64,000 nt of DNA, from positions 50,311,568 through 50,375,567 of the forward strand of contig OY365806.1 of NCBI GenBank assembly GCA_959347315.1, in the 5' to 3' direction. Under the pieces are notes generated by a model. The model ran no database searches. It was given only the letters and a program-made list of their open reading frames with translations, and was not told the origin of the DNA. The first letter of the stretch is position 1; every line of letters begins with the position of its first letter. Below are positions 25,827 to 54,404 of this stretch, piece after piece. The stretch is from Bimastos eiseni (Eukaryota > Annelida > Clitellata > Crassiclitellata > Lumbricidae). The position numbers were made by a program, and so were the translations under genes.

Positions 25827-25905
25827 CTAAAATGATGGAATCTTGAAGATCGCTTGCCTATAGTACTGCAATTCTTTGATGCTTTCTTTGATGTCTTCTA
25901 GAGCA
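25827..25905 (-). CDS. REXO2: REXO2 exon 6: last catalytic Asp and stop
   Basis: Reads [20 protein letters not shown] then KIPSF and TAG. Acceptor tgttatag. The stop comes about 30 residues earlier than in vertebrate orthologs, trimming only the non-catalytic basic tail. Confidence 0.92.
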
Positions 25906-28900
25906 CTATAACAAAGCAAGACATGTAAGTAAATCAACAATTACAGAATTTTAATAAATTGATTGGTAGTATGCATACATACAAAGACTTACCAACAGTG
26001 AGTTCTGCCATTCAAGCTCCATTCACCTGTAGATAAACCTTTATTTCATACTAAATAACATGTTGATTATGCCAGTGAGCAATGTTTTCAAAGTTCTTAC
26101 AGCATATCAAGCTGAACAAGTATCTGATATCATTACCAAGGCTCTCTGAAAAGTTCTTAAAAGGAGCTACACAAACGTTCAGATACACAAATAGATGCAC
26201 ACATGTACTTAACCAGAGCAACAAAAGAAAAGTGATACTGATCAAATGAGAAGCAAGTGAGGAGAATTCTTACAATACAAAATTTTGATCATTCATATTG
26301 TGCCACATCACAACTGAGGCCAAAATTATTTAGAGAATGTATCAAACAGCACTGTGCTCATCTTCTGATAGTGCTTCATACTGTATCAGGGGTGGGCAAA
26401 CTATGGCCCAAGGGTCGCACGCGGCCCGCAGAAACGTTTAATGCGGCCTGTGAGACCTTTTGCCAGCTCGATTAATATTATTTTAAATTTACACAATTGT
26501 TTGTAAAATCCTTTGAAAATTTATAACCCCAGTGTAAAACTTTCAAATTGTTATAACATTAAATAAAATTATTCATAATATTTTTAGAAATATTAATAGC
26601 ATCACAGCTAAATCTTAAAATAATTGTGCTGTGCATTTCCAAAGTAGGAGTTAATTTTTCAACCACACTCAACCCACCCGTTTTCTAACCACTTCCTTAA
26701 AATTTAGTGTATACAGAGGCTCGTTTACAGAAAACGGAGCCCTAGGCGCAAACATTTTTGGGGCCCTTCTGAATTTCTACACTCAATCTATAAATGACGT
26801 CTATTGGAGGGGTCATGCATCTGTGACAATTGGCGACAAACAGGAGGGGAGTCTGAGATATGTGACTTCACGTCATCACATCCAATATCGAAATACGCAA
26901 CTTTATTTTAAAATTTCACTCAATTATACAGTGAGCCAACTTCTGGAAACGAAGAGGCTCATAATACGCAGCCTTCGCTCTTATAAACACAGCTAACCGA
27001 GCCTATATTGATATTGGCATTAATAAAGCAATTATGAATTACCACAAAAGCCTACTCGTCATGTGAAGAGAATTTGGGTCTACCTGAGATGTTTTTGTGA
27101 ATGCTTAGCTGCAAAAATAGATGATATAATTATTATATTTAAAATATTTCAAACGTGAGACTTGCTATTCTGTATGAACAGTTTTCATTCATTTGGGGGC
27201 CCCTGAGATGTTATTTTGTAAGAACTGTTTTCATTCATTGGGGCTTCCTGAGATGTTATTTTACATTTAGTATTTTCATTCATTTGGGGGCCCCTGAGAT
27301 GTCATTTTGTATTTAGTGTTTTCGTTCATTTGGAGTCCCTGAGATGTTATTTTGCATGAAATGTTTTCATTCATTTGGGATCCCTGAGATGTTATATTGT
27401 AAATGATGTTTTCATCGTTTTGGGCCCCTGAGATTTGGAGGCCGTAGGCGTGCGCCTATAGGTAAACGCGCCACTGAGTGTATAGACAAAAAAACTAAAT
27501 GAGTGCTAATTTCTATTATAACCCTATCATTATTATTATTATTTCATCACGTTCATTGGCAAACACAAAGCAACTGCCAATTGCAAAGGAATTCTACTTA
27601 TAACAATTCTTTTTAGGGCTATTGTTTTGCTACTCGATAAAGGTACGATTCACATTAGGAAGCAGCACTTGGAAAGATCTATGACAGAAGTCAAACAGAA
27701 TTGAAGAACTGATTCAGTAGCACAAAGTTGGATAGAGTGCATCTAACTATATGAGCCACTAAAGAAAGTTATTCCATTCCTATGAAGCTTTCATCAGCTA
27801 AACAATCAACCAATCAATAAAAGAGACCCTTCAAGATATCTACTAAGAGGTGCTCCTGGCTGAAAAGAAGAGATTTCAGAGTGGTGTAAAATGCAGATGA
27901 TGAGTTCCTAGGTAGCTCTAGGGGAGTCCTTTCCAGACGGTCGGTCCCACAAAGCCCGATGCTGCATTACAGAAGTGCGTGCACAAGGGACGATCAGGTC
28001 ACTGTAGACCGCAGAGCGTTAAACAAACATCTGGATTGTTAGCAGAATCAAGAAAGGACAATTGTAATTTTACTCACCGATGAGATGCAGCTTTCCTGGG
28101 AGCCAATTCATATTCCTTGGGAAACCAACGCCTGTTAAGTACGAGCAAATATCACTTGACTAATGTCTCAGTAAATGTATTAAAAGTAAATATATTAAAG
28201 TAATATTCTACAGTCAGATTTAAATTTATTTTTAATAACAGATTAGTTTCTCAAGATGCAGCAGCCATGTATGGGAATGGTTTGCAACCTAATTCTTTTC
28301 ACCTCAGCATAGCAGAGTGGAAGACCAGTGCAGCTGTCTATCACTGTTTAGTCTTCATTACAACAGCGTGCAGTCGATGTAGGCATACGTACATTTGAGC
28401 TCAACCCCTCCCCCTATTGCAAAGGTTAAATAGCTAAAGACATCTATAAGACATTGCTTTACCACAGGCTATTTATTTTTGTTAAGCATCATATTTAACA
28501 GCTTACATTTGTTAACTGTTATGAAGAAATACAACACTAACAATACTTGCATTTTAAAGTTTTAATGCAACATAAAATTGATTAAGCAGGAATATAGTCT
28601 GTGATTGGGTTCACAGTTCTGCTTTTCATATTCTGTATTGTGTACATCATAATTAGAAAATTATATTTGTGTATGTACATATTTTCGGGACCCCTCCCCC
28701 CTATCGTATGCACCCATACGCAAAATCGCCGAAATTCGAACCCCCTCCCCTCGCTGCGTACATAATATGTGGACGGCCCTTACACGATCACACGCTTTAG
28801 AACTCAACCCTTTAACACAAGCTCCATTTCAGCCTGTGGGCTATTTTTAAAATTTTATTAATACATATTTATCTGACTTTGTAATGGAAATTGTTCCAGT

Positions 28901-31900
28901 GTTGTTAGTGAACTTCATTCTTGTTAACATCGGCTGCCTATCGCAACATGTCACAGTGACAGTTGACGCACCTTGTGCGTTGGCCTGCCTCCTAGTCAAC
29001 CCAAAGACTCCTGAACTTGAAAATTGTCCACAAATTTTTAACTTTAACTTTGTATGATAAATATTAGTTACATTATAGAACTGGAGGTGTGGTCACCAAG
29101 TAGAATTGGTTCCATCACTAGCTTTGGGTCAAAGGTTCTAGTACAACTCCACAAATGTTTGGAAAAGTGTTTTATAGCAATTAATGTCATGCCTGGCTGT
29201 TGTCATAATGCCACAGTAGATACATTTCTCAAAGACATTTTGGTCATTACGTGATGTAAACTCTAATACAGATAAACAGACTCATACTTTTCTTATGAGA
29301 CACATTCTTTTATTGTAAGGTATGTGGGTGAATTGATTGACCATCCTGAATAAGTCTGACTTGTCTTAATTTTTTGTAGGGTACACTACTCTTGAGTTTT
29401 CTTCTTTATAGCACCAACTGAGTTCTTGAATAAGTAACAGCACAATAATGGTAAAAACAAAAGCCTAATATTCGACCTACCGGCACAGCTCCTTAAGTGT
29501 GCTGACGTCAACGATGCGATAATGCAGATGGTCCACAAACTGTGGCATGTACTTGTCCAGGAATTTCTTGTCGGCGTGGATGGTGTTCCCTGCAAGTGGA
29601 CATGAGCCACGTGGTGTATGCTGGCGCACAAACGACACGAGTTCCATCTCAGCCTGTTGCAGAGACACCGCACTTTGCCTCACTTGCTCTGTCAGACCTG
29701 ACTAAAAACATACGTCTATGTTAATACACTACACTTTTACAAGCACAGCCTACTAAAGCAGCTGTGGCGTTGAAACGTTTGAGATAAACTGAATTCTTAC
29801 AGATACTGGACAGTGAACAGTTACATTAGTCGAAATATCAGTCATCAAGTGAATTATTTTACGTTATGAACAAGACTCATTTCATTTCAGTAGGTGGTGC
29901 TGCCATTGCACTACGTGTAAGAACATGTCTGCCCATTTCGGTAGGGTGACATTGCAATCGCACTACACTAAGAACATGGTCATCTGTGGATGTTTTTAAA
30001 AATTATTGCCCAACCTGACAATGACCGATACAATGGATGACATATTCACTGTCCTGTGTGGGTCTGAGTCTGGTTGCCAGAGAGGCCAGACAGAGGTGGC
30101 AGAGAGAGGAGGTAGTCTCTCGCACGCACACACGCACAGCCCAACTATGACCAATTGACCATACTAGTGTTCAGATAAAAAAATACAAAGTAGAGAAGGA
30201 GGCTTTTGTTGTACACCAATCCTATTAGTTGCTTAACCCAGAGGTTCTTAACCTTTTTTGGTGTGCGACACACCTAATGTTGTAACAAAATTTGGTGACA
30301 TACTATGCAATCACCATAATGTGAAAATCGGCCAAAAAATTTGTTTAGTTAAACTAGCTTATTAAGTGAAAATTATAAATTGCTTACATTTATATGAATG
30401 AAAATGTTCATACTGAATGCTTTTTAGTTTCTAATGATTTTAGGATTCTTAATTCAATTGATTTAATTCTACAATTCCTTGTCGTATGCTGTGATACACC
30501 AATTTCTCGTGACACACCAATGACACACCGTGCCTACGAGACACATTGCCTGTCGTGTCACACACACCTGTTAAGAACCTCTGGCTTAACCTATTGATCA
30601 TATAAACAACTACAAACCCGGCCATGTTGGATCACACACCATTCATTCATCGACTGTAAAATTTCATCTGTTTGATGAATGATTATGTTTGGACCCTAAA
30701 GAAAAAACATTAATTCACAAATTATATACAAATACATAAAAAATAATAACAACACTATAATGTTGAAGATGGTAATCATGTCAATTTTGTGAATGATGAT
30801 GGCGACAATGATGTCACAATTGTTGTGATCCTTGAATGAACAATCATTCATAAATTTTACTAAAAGACAATCATAAGAAAACAATATTTAACAAGGGGTC
30901 CTTGTAACACACAGTCTCGGCCTCATCCCAACTCCATGGACTGCACGACCGAATCATCCCTAGGGTGGACAACCTAACAGGGAAAATGTTCACGACAAGA
31001 ATGCTTTATGTTGTTACTATGTCATGTAAACAAAAGTGTGATATAAGCAGCTACTTGGAAAAAAGAATGTACTAACTTACTTAAAACATGTCGAGTTGCA
31101 CTTGTACTATGTGTAGCAGTAGTGTTTAAGAAATTATTTAATTAGATATCAGAATGAAGATTCAGATGCATCTGGAAATACCTCTGCAACAATGTTTAGC
31201 TGATCATCTGTAATAAGACAGGCCACTTCTATGAGATGACATGTATCTATGTCCAAGCCAGTCATCTAAAATGATAATATCGTCTGATCATACAAGTCAT
31301 CCACACATGAAACTCTCAATTTCTTTAACATTTTAACACTAAACTACACATTCATGTGAGAAGGTCATCTAAGTACAATAGGGTTGCCAGACATCCGGTA
31401 AAAGGACGTGTCCTCCTTTTGGCCTCGAGTCCTCTGTCTGGCAGGAAAGGCTAAAATCCTGGAAGATATCAGGTTTTCATATGTTTCTTGTGTTGGATAT
31501 TGGCAATTATCTCATGGCAGTTTTTAACAACTTTACATGAGCTCCTCTACCTACCAGGGACTGGGTAAGGGGACGTCCACATATTACGTACACAGGAAGG
31601 AGGTTTCAAATTTCGGCCATTTTGCGTACGGGTGAGTATGGTGGGGGAGGGGTCCCGAAAATATTTACGTACGCAAATATAATTGTCTAATTATGATGTT
31701 CACAATACAGAATATGAAAATCAGATCTGTGAACCTAATCATTAAAATGGTTTTAAATGCAAGTGTTGTTAGTGTTTTAATTCTTTCTAACTGTTAACAA
31801 ATTTAAGCTTTTAAATATGATGCTTAACAAAAATAAATGGCCTGTGGTAAAATCAATGTTTTATAGATGTTTTTAGCTATTTAACCTTTGCAATGGGGGT

Positions 31901-33686
31901 AGAGCTCAAATGTATGTACGCATGAAGGGGATGGTCCACGAAATGTATGCGGTGCAACAAAGGGACGGGGGCCCCGAAAATCCAATTTTTTTGCATACGT
32001 ACTATATGGATGGGCCCTAAGTAACTTCAGATACAACACGTTGACTCTGAGAAAATAGTCATTCTGTAGCACAATATGAATAAAGTTTGTTACAAGAGGT
32101 TCGATGCATAGGCCTACATTGTTGGTAACGAAGAAGTAAATGTAAATCTTCTAAATTTCTTAGTACCCACAAAAAGCCATGTCGGGGAGCCCAGCCTTTA
32201 CACAACGGCTATACCAAATAAAGTCCGCACAAGCTAAGCGGCACTGTTTGTTCCTGTGTCAGGTCATAATCTGGGAGCTAAAGCCAGTATTGTGTGTAAT
32301 CAAGAAGGTGCAAATAATGGCTTAAATAAATGCTTTATAACATTATGAAAAAAGACTCAATTGACTTCATATGCAACTTTCCAATGCAAAATTGTTTCTT
32401 GATTAGGCTGATTTAGGAGATCTTCTGACTCCACAGGAAAGAGAGTGAAACATGTATTCCTTAGTCCACCTTTCCAGTTCTCTGCAACAGTCTTTGTCCT
32501 TCTTTGTCTACCAAAGTATCTGGCAACCCTATCCGTCAATCACAGAATTTTAAACGCATTCAATCCTCGGCTTACTTATAGTAGTTAGGACTAAAAACTT
32601 ACGCATAATATTTTTGATCTGTTTGGTCCGCTGCCATTGGTGAGAATGAAATACTTCCGGCACGTGATACAAAAAGGAGTAGGTAAAATGAATCTTCGTA
32701 TATGTCTAAAACTACATTAACCCTAACCAACCCTCTTGATGCTTAAGCTGACCCTAACCGACCATCACGACGCACAATTATAACAAACTATAGGTTTTAC
32801 TGTGCGCATGTTATCATTGTATTACAATTGCTTGCGTTCTCATTATTTTATGTAATCTGTGTCCACATACGTAAGTTTAAGTCCTAACTACTATAAGTAA
32901 GCTGAAACTTCTACCATCTCTGATCAAAACCAGTTATTTAGATTAATACTGCGACATCTAGTCTGTGGGCATCTTAGTGGTTAAGTTGTTCAGTCTGCAA
33001 TATCTGCTTACGTCAACATTCAACCGCATGCCAGGGCCGCAACGATCCATAATATTGTCATGTCAATTTTCTCTGGGAGATCGCCAAAAGCCTGCCGCTT
33101 TCTGGCGGGTGTGGGTAAAATGCGAACTGGCAAACTGCGAACCGATAAAATGCGAACTGTTTGCGAACTTGTTTTCGATTGGCTGCCAAAAGTCACGTGA
33201 CCGGTTCGCGCCTATGGTTGCCATTTATATTTTTATTCATGCGGCTAAAAGTTTTCAGCAATTATCAGTAAACGATACTAGCTAAAACCCTGAACCCTAT
33301 CTATTAACTACACTAACCCTAATCCTAACCCTAAGCGACCCTCACGATGCCAACCCTGGCCCTAAAGACCCTCACGATGCCTTAACCTGATCCGTTCGCG
33401 CCTATGGTTTGCGTTTTACCGGTTCGCAGTTCGCCGATTCGCGGTTCGCATTTTACCAACACCTCTTTCTGGGGCAGCCTATCCGTACCTCGCAATCAAC
33501 CCACACTAGTCGTTCTTTGTCGGATGGACAACCGACACCGGTCGTATGCTTTTTTCCCTTTGACATAATGTCGTCGCTCAAAACAGTCCGTCCTTTTGAA
33601 AAACTTTTTAAATTTAGGCACGAAAACGCACGTAAAACCCAATTCATGTGTAATAACATAAAACTTGGCTGTAGCAATTTAAGCAC
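25827..33686 (-). CDS. REXO2: REXO2 oligoribonuclease (3'-5' exoribonuclease for very short RNAs), complete, 6 exons
   Basis: DEDDh-family 3'-to-5' exonuclease that degrades 2-5 nt RNA remnants in mitochondria and cytosol. Minus-strand exons in order: 33489-33686, 31182-31265, 30618-30695, 29481-29701, 28078-28131, 25827-25905; every junction is GT-AG and in phase, total 714 nt, 237 aa, the same length as human REXO2. Catalytic residues visible: Asp64 and Glu66 (VWVDCE), Asp164 (HADKKFL), His211 and Asp216 (SHRALED). Signature blocks [20 protein letters not shown] and [16 protein letters not shown] are near-identical to animal orthologs. The first 40 residues are Leu/Lys/Arg rich with no acid before D38, as in a mitochondrial presequence; a second ATG at 33564-33566 would give a cytosolic form. 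The C-terminus ends soon after the last catalytic Asp (IFKIPSF), shorter than in vertebrates. The gene is head to head with CFAP91 and its introns carry many transposons. Confidence 0.93.
26386..26480 (+). mobile_element. One end of a hAT-type element
   Basis: CAGGGGTGGGCAAACT followed by GGCCC and GCGGCCCGC blocks is the classic left end of a widespread hAT MITE group. A matching right end was not found before 26713, so the copy is truncated or badly decayed. Confidence 0.45.
26714..27476. mobile_element. hAT-type non-autonomous element, 763 bp, with internal tandem repeat
   Basis: Ends CAGAGGCTCGTTTAC ... GTAAACGCGCCACTG (13 of 15 inverted matches), flanked by a perfect 8-bp duplication AGTGTATA (26706-26713 and 27477-27484). 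The right half (27175-27435) has six diverged copies of a unit of about 45-50 bp around TTTTCATTCATTTGGG and CCCTGAGATGTTATTTT. It lies in REXO2 intron 5. Confidence 0.88.
27175..27435. repeat. Diverged tandem repeat inside the hAT-type element
   Basis: Six units of roughly 45-50 bp, each with TTTTCATTCATTTGG, a C-rich patch and CTGAGATGTTATTTT. Subterminal tandem arrays are common in non-autonomous hAT elements. Confidence 0.8.
27508..27626. repeat. 119-bp dispersed repeat, copy 2
   Basis: Partner of 23592-23710 in the same orientation, 3.9 kb apart. It starts 24 bp after the target duplication of the hAT-type element 26714-27476. Confidence 0.8.
27810..28020 (-). mobile_element. LINE 3'-region fragment, minus strand
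   Basis: Shares, in order, CCCTTCAAGATAT, GATTTCAGAG-GGT-TAA, ATGCAG-TGATGAGTTCCTA and CATTCCAGAC-like blocks with 60985-61290. In REXO2 intron 5, 58 bp from exon 5. Confidence 0.6.
28078..28131 (-). CDS. REXO2: REXO2 exon 5
   Basis: Reads [17 protein letters not shown], with the conserved KAASHRAL motif ending at the junction. Acceptor cttaacag, donor gtgagt. Phase 2 in and out. Confidence 0.92.
28384..28779 (-). mobile_element. TAA-flanked DNA element, truncated copy in inverted orientation
   Basis: The reverse complement of this stretch runs parallel to 31569-31935 over nearly 400 bp (GTCCACATATTA, AATTTCGGC, GGAGGGGTCCCGAAAATAT, GATGCTTAACAAAAATAAAT, TAGCTATTTAACCTTTGCAA). Its intact end reads GGGCCGTCCACATATTATGT on the minus strand and is preceded by TAA. 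The other end of the element is missing. Confidence 0.82.
29481..29701 (-). CDS. REXO2: REXO2 exon 4: central catalytic block
   Basis: Reads [20 protein letters not shown], then [20 protein letters not shown] and [16 protein letters not shown]. Carries the third catalytic acid Asp164. Acceptor tgtttttag, donor gtaggt. Phase 0 in, phase 2 out. Confidence 0.96.
30239..30583. mobile_element. hAT-type non-autonomous element, 345 bp
   Basis: Ends CAGAGGTTCTTAAC ... GTTAAGAACCTCTG are perfect 14-bp inverted copies of a known hAT (SPIN/Charlie-like) end type, flanked by a perfect 8-bp duplication GCTTAACC (30231-30238 and 30584-30591). It lies in REXO2 intron 3, 34 bp from exon 3. Confidence 0.93.
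30618..30695 (-). CDS. REXO2: REXO2 exon 3
   Basis: Reads [16 protein letters not shown] then [10 protein letters not shown], corresponding to the GPNLII...SMSDWC block of REXO2. Acceptor ctttag, donor gtttgt. 26 codons, phase 0 at both ends. The exon lies 35 bp from a hAT-type element (30239-30583). Confidence 0.9.
31182..31265 (-). CDS. REXO2: REXO2 exon 2
   Basis: Reads [20 protein letters not shown] then DQLNIVAE. Acceptor tcattttag, donor gtattt. 28 codons, phase 0 at both ends, the same cut points as in vertebrate REXO2. Confidence 0.93.
31379..32533. mobile_element. Possible older element with TAGGGTTGCCAGA ends, carrying the nested element
   Basis: TAGGGTTGCCAGA (31380) and its complement TCTGGCAACCCTA (about 32519-32531) face each other, as in some hAT families. 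The TAA-flanked element 31569-32017 sits inside. No target duplication is visible, so this is tentative. Confidence 0.35.
31569..32017 (+). mobile_element. TAA-flanked non-autonomous DNA element, 449 bp
   Basis: Ends GGGGACGTCCACATATTACG and (complement of the right end) GGGCCCATCCATATAGTACG are inverted copies with several mismatches, flanked by TAA on both sides (31566-31568, 32018-32020). A 3-bp TAA duplication and GGG ends would fit PIF/Harbinger. It lies in REXO2 intron 1. Confidence 0.7.
32570..32902. mobile_element. MITE with about 33-bp inverted ends
   Basis: GCTTACTTATAGTAGTTAGG at the left is mirrored by CCTAACTACTATAAGTAAGC at the right, and the match extends inwards to AACTTACG/CGTAAGTTTA. 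The interior has CCCTAACC-type telomere-like motifs. It lies in REXO2 intron 1. Superfamily unclear; if a TA is the duplication, Tc1/mariner is possible. Confidence 0.75.
33107..33464. mobile_element. Mutator-like MITE, 358 bp, next to REXO2 exon 1 donor
   Basis: Long inverted ends (about 50 bp: GGGTGTGGGTAAAATGCGAA ... and its mirror TTCGCATTTTACCAACACCT) flanked by CTTTCTGG (33098-33105 and 33465-33472), with the ninth base C/G. Long ends plus an 8-9 bp duplication suggest a Mutator-like family. The interior has CCCTAA telomere-like motifs and a repeated GACCCTCACGATGCC. Its duplication ends 16 bp from the REXO2 exon 1 splice donor. Confidence 0.8.
33489..33686 (-). CDS. REXO2: REXO2 exon 1: presequence and first catalytic DxE
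   Basis: Starts [14 protein letters not shown] and ends [10 protein letters not shown] with donor gtacgg. The first ATG gives a basic, apolar leader; the internal ATG (codon 41, MSKGKK) gives a leaderless form. Phase 0 out. Confidence 0.85.
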
Positions 33687-34189
33687 CCGTTCACATAGAT
33701 CAGTAGCCTCGTGCCAAAGATATAAATAGTACGTCTCTATTCTTTTTAATTAGAATGTTGTATTATTAAATGTATTGCTACTTAAACGAGGATCTGTTAA
33801 TTCCACAACCGCATGAATGTTGCAGACAATCTAGAGCGAAAATCGTTTTTTAATTGTTTAATTAGAATACTGTACTTTTAAATGTATTGTACACCAGAGT
33901 GCGGATATGCAGTTGGTTCAATAAAGAATATACATACTTGCTTTTTTTACTTTTCTCACATGCAGAATGCGTGGACGCTATAAAATTATTTGTTTCAAAG
34001 ACACATAAGCTTGCTTACACCGGCAACCTCAACCCAATAATTCCTTTGCTTTACCCGTTTACCGCTATTATATGTTAACAGTAGACTCAAAGATCTTTTC
34101 CATTAATACACGTATATAATTATAGGACCTTGACCTATAATCCATTATTAGATATATTGCACTTTCAATTTGATTGTAAACAAGAACAT

Positions 34190-34337
34190 ACATCGCACTA
34201 ACAAGAAGCTTGGGAACCGTGCATTCTCAGTCGCAGAAACCACAGAATGGAATAGTCTCCCAACTACAGTCCGTCAAACCACAACCGTTGCACTTTTTAA
34301 GACAAAACTGAAGACCTACCTATGGTATGGTCATTAG
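34190..34337 (+). mobile_element. LINE reverse-transcriptase C-terminus fragment
   Basis: Reads KKLGNRAFSVAETTEWNSLP, then TTVALFKTKLKTYLWYGH and TAG: the R.FSV..P..WNSLP...R...S...FK..LKT.LF signature at the end of CR1/L2-clade ORF2. The 3' UTR probably runs to about 34590. Confidence 0.8.
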
Positions 34338-34598
34338 GCCTAATTTTCGAGTGGCACTTTTGACGTTAAAAGAATAATATTACGCACCTTGCATAGTTAT
34401 CAACTTTTACAAAGCATAAAACACGCATTTAGAACCAAATCACATTCACATGCATTTAGTATACATTGTATAGGTCTAATATACCTACATGTCTATCCGA
34501 CTGAGTCCTGCTGAGCGGGCGGTGAATAAGCTTGTTTCATTGGCCTGAATTTGTGTTGCGCTGAGTTAACTGAACTGAGATATTATCATAATTATTAG

Positions 34599-34872
34599 CA
34601 GAGGTGTAAGAAGGTTTTGAAAGTGGGGGGGCCTAATTTAAAAATAATTGCGCAAAGCGCAAACTTTTTTTTTGCCCCCCCCCCCACTTTTTGAATTTTA
34701 CCCTATAATCCTAAAAAAGTCATCTTAAAAAGCCTTTGGAGAAACATATATAAAAGAACCGATTGGGGGGCACATAGGGGGCACCGAGCACTAAAACCGG
34801 TGAGGGTTTTGCCCCAAGTTTTTTAACTGGGTGGGGACGGTGCCTCTCTGGCCCCCGCTTGTTACACCTCAG
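34599..34872. mobile_element. hAT-type non-autonomous element, 274 bp
   Basis: Ends CAGAGGTGTAAGAAG ... CTTGTTACACCTCAG are imperfect inverted copies, flanked by a perfect 8-bp duplication ATTATTAG (34591-34598 and 34873-34880). The interior is G/C homopolymer-rich. It sits in the shared REXO2/CFAP91 promoter region, 304 bp upstream of the X-box. Confidence 0.9.
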
Positions 34873-35175
34873 ATTATTAGTGAATAAGTTACTGATATCG
34901 ATAGCCCAACCGTTGCAAAGGCTTTCTATGAGGTATACATACATGTCTGGATGCTTAGAATGCCTTTTGCGCGGGAGAAATCGTGGTCAGAAGCGACAGC
35001 TTAGATAAGACAATCACAAGTTTGCAGACTTGCATTCATTATAAGTAATTGTGAATTTTTGACTTATCAAGGTGTGTGAATCGATTATAATAAACCTGAA
35101 GAAAATATGGTTTGAGAAAATTGTGCGTTTGGAAATGATAGCGCTACATAAGAACGAACGTTATAACGAGATCTC

Positions 35176-35190
35176 GTTGCCATTAGTTAC
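35176..35190 (+). promoter_or_regulatory. X-box-like RFX site upstream of CFAP91
   Basis: GTTGCC-ATT-AGTTAC lies 107 bp before the CFAP91 ATG. The left half is a perfect RFX half-site and the right half matches RGYAAC at five of six bases. RFX/FOXJ1 X-boxes near the start of cilium genes are well established; use here is inferred from position and match only. Confidence 0.5.
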
Positions 35191-35297
35191 CGTCATGTTG
35201 ACACTAGAGTGCAAGAAAAGTGCTTTCGAAGTTTTGCTGTAAAGTTCTCATTATTAATGAGAATGTTATTTCGAATCTGACATATATTATTTGAAAA

Positions 35298-54404
<19,107 letters not shown>

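Larger units (their letters stand above)
33687..35297. promoter_or_regulatory. Head-to-head REXO2/CFAP91 intergenic region
   Basis: About 1.6 kb between the two start codons, so it should hold both promoters. It also holds a LINE fragment (34190-34337) and a hAT-type element (34599-34872); without them the ancestral spacer would be about 1.2 kb. I see no clear TATA box for either gene. Confidence 0.5.

Noticed and set aside
30900..31000. Candidate REXO2 exon ([20 protein letters not shown] on minus)
   Set aside because: Does not match REXO2; exon 3 was found at 30618-30695 with correct sequence and phase. The stretch looks repeat-derived.
32700..33400. True telomere or chromosome end
   Set aside because: CCCTAA words are few, degenerate and confined to the interiors of two MITEs; coding exons lie on both sides.
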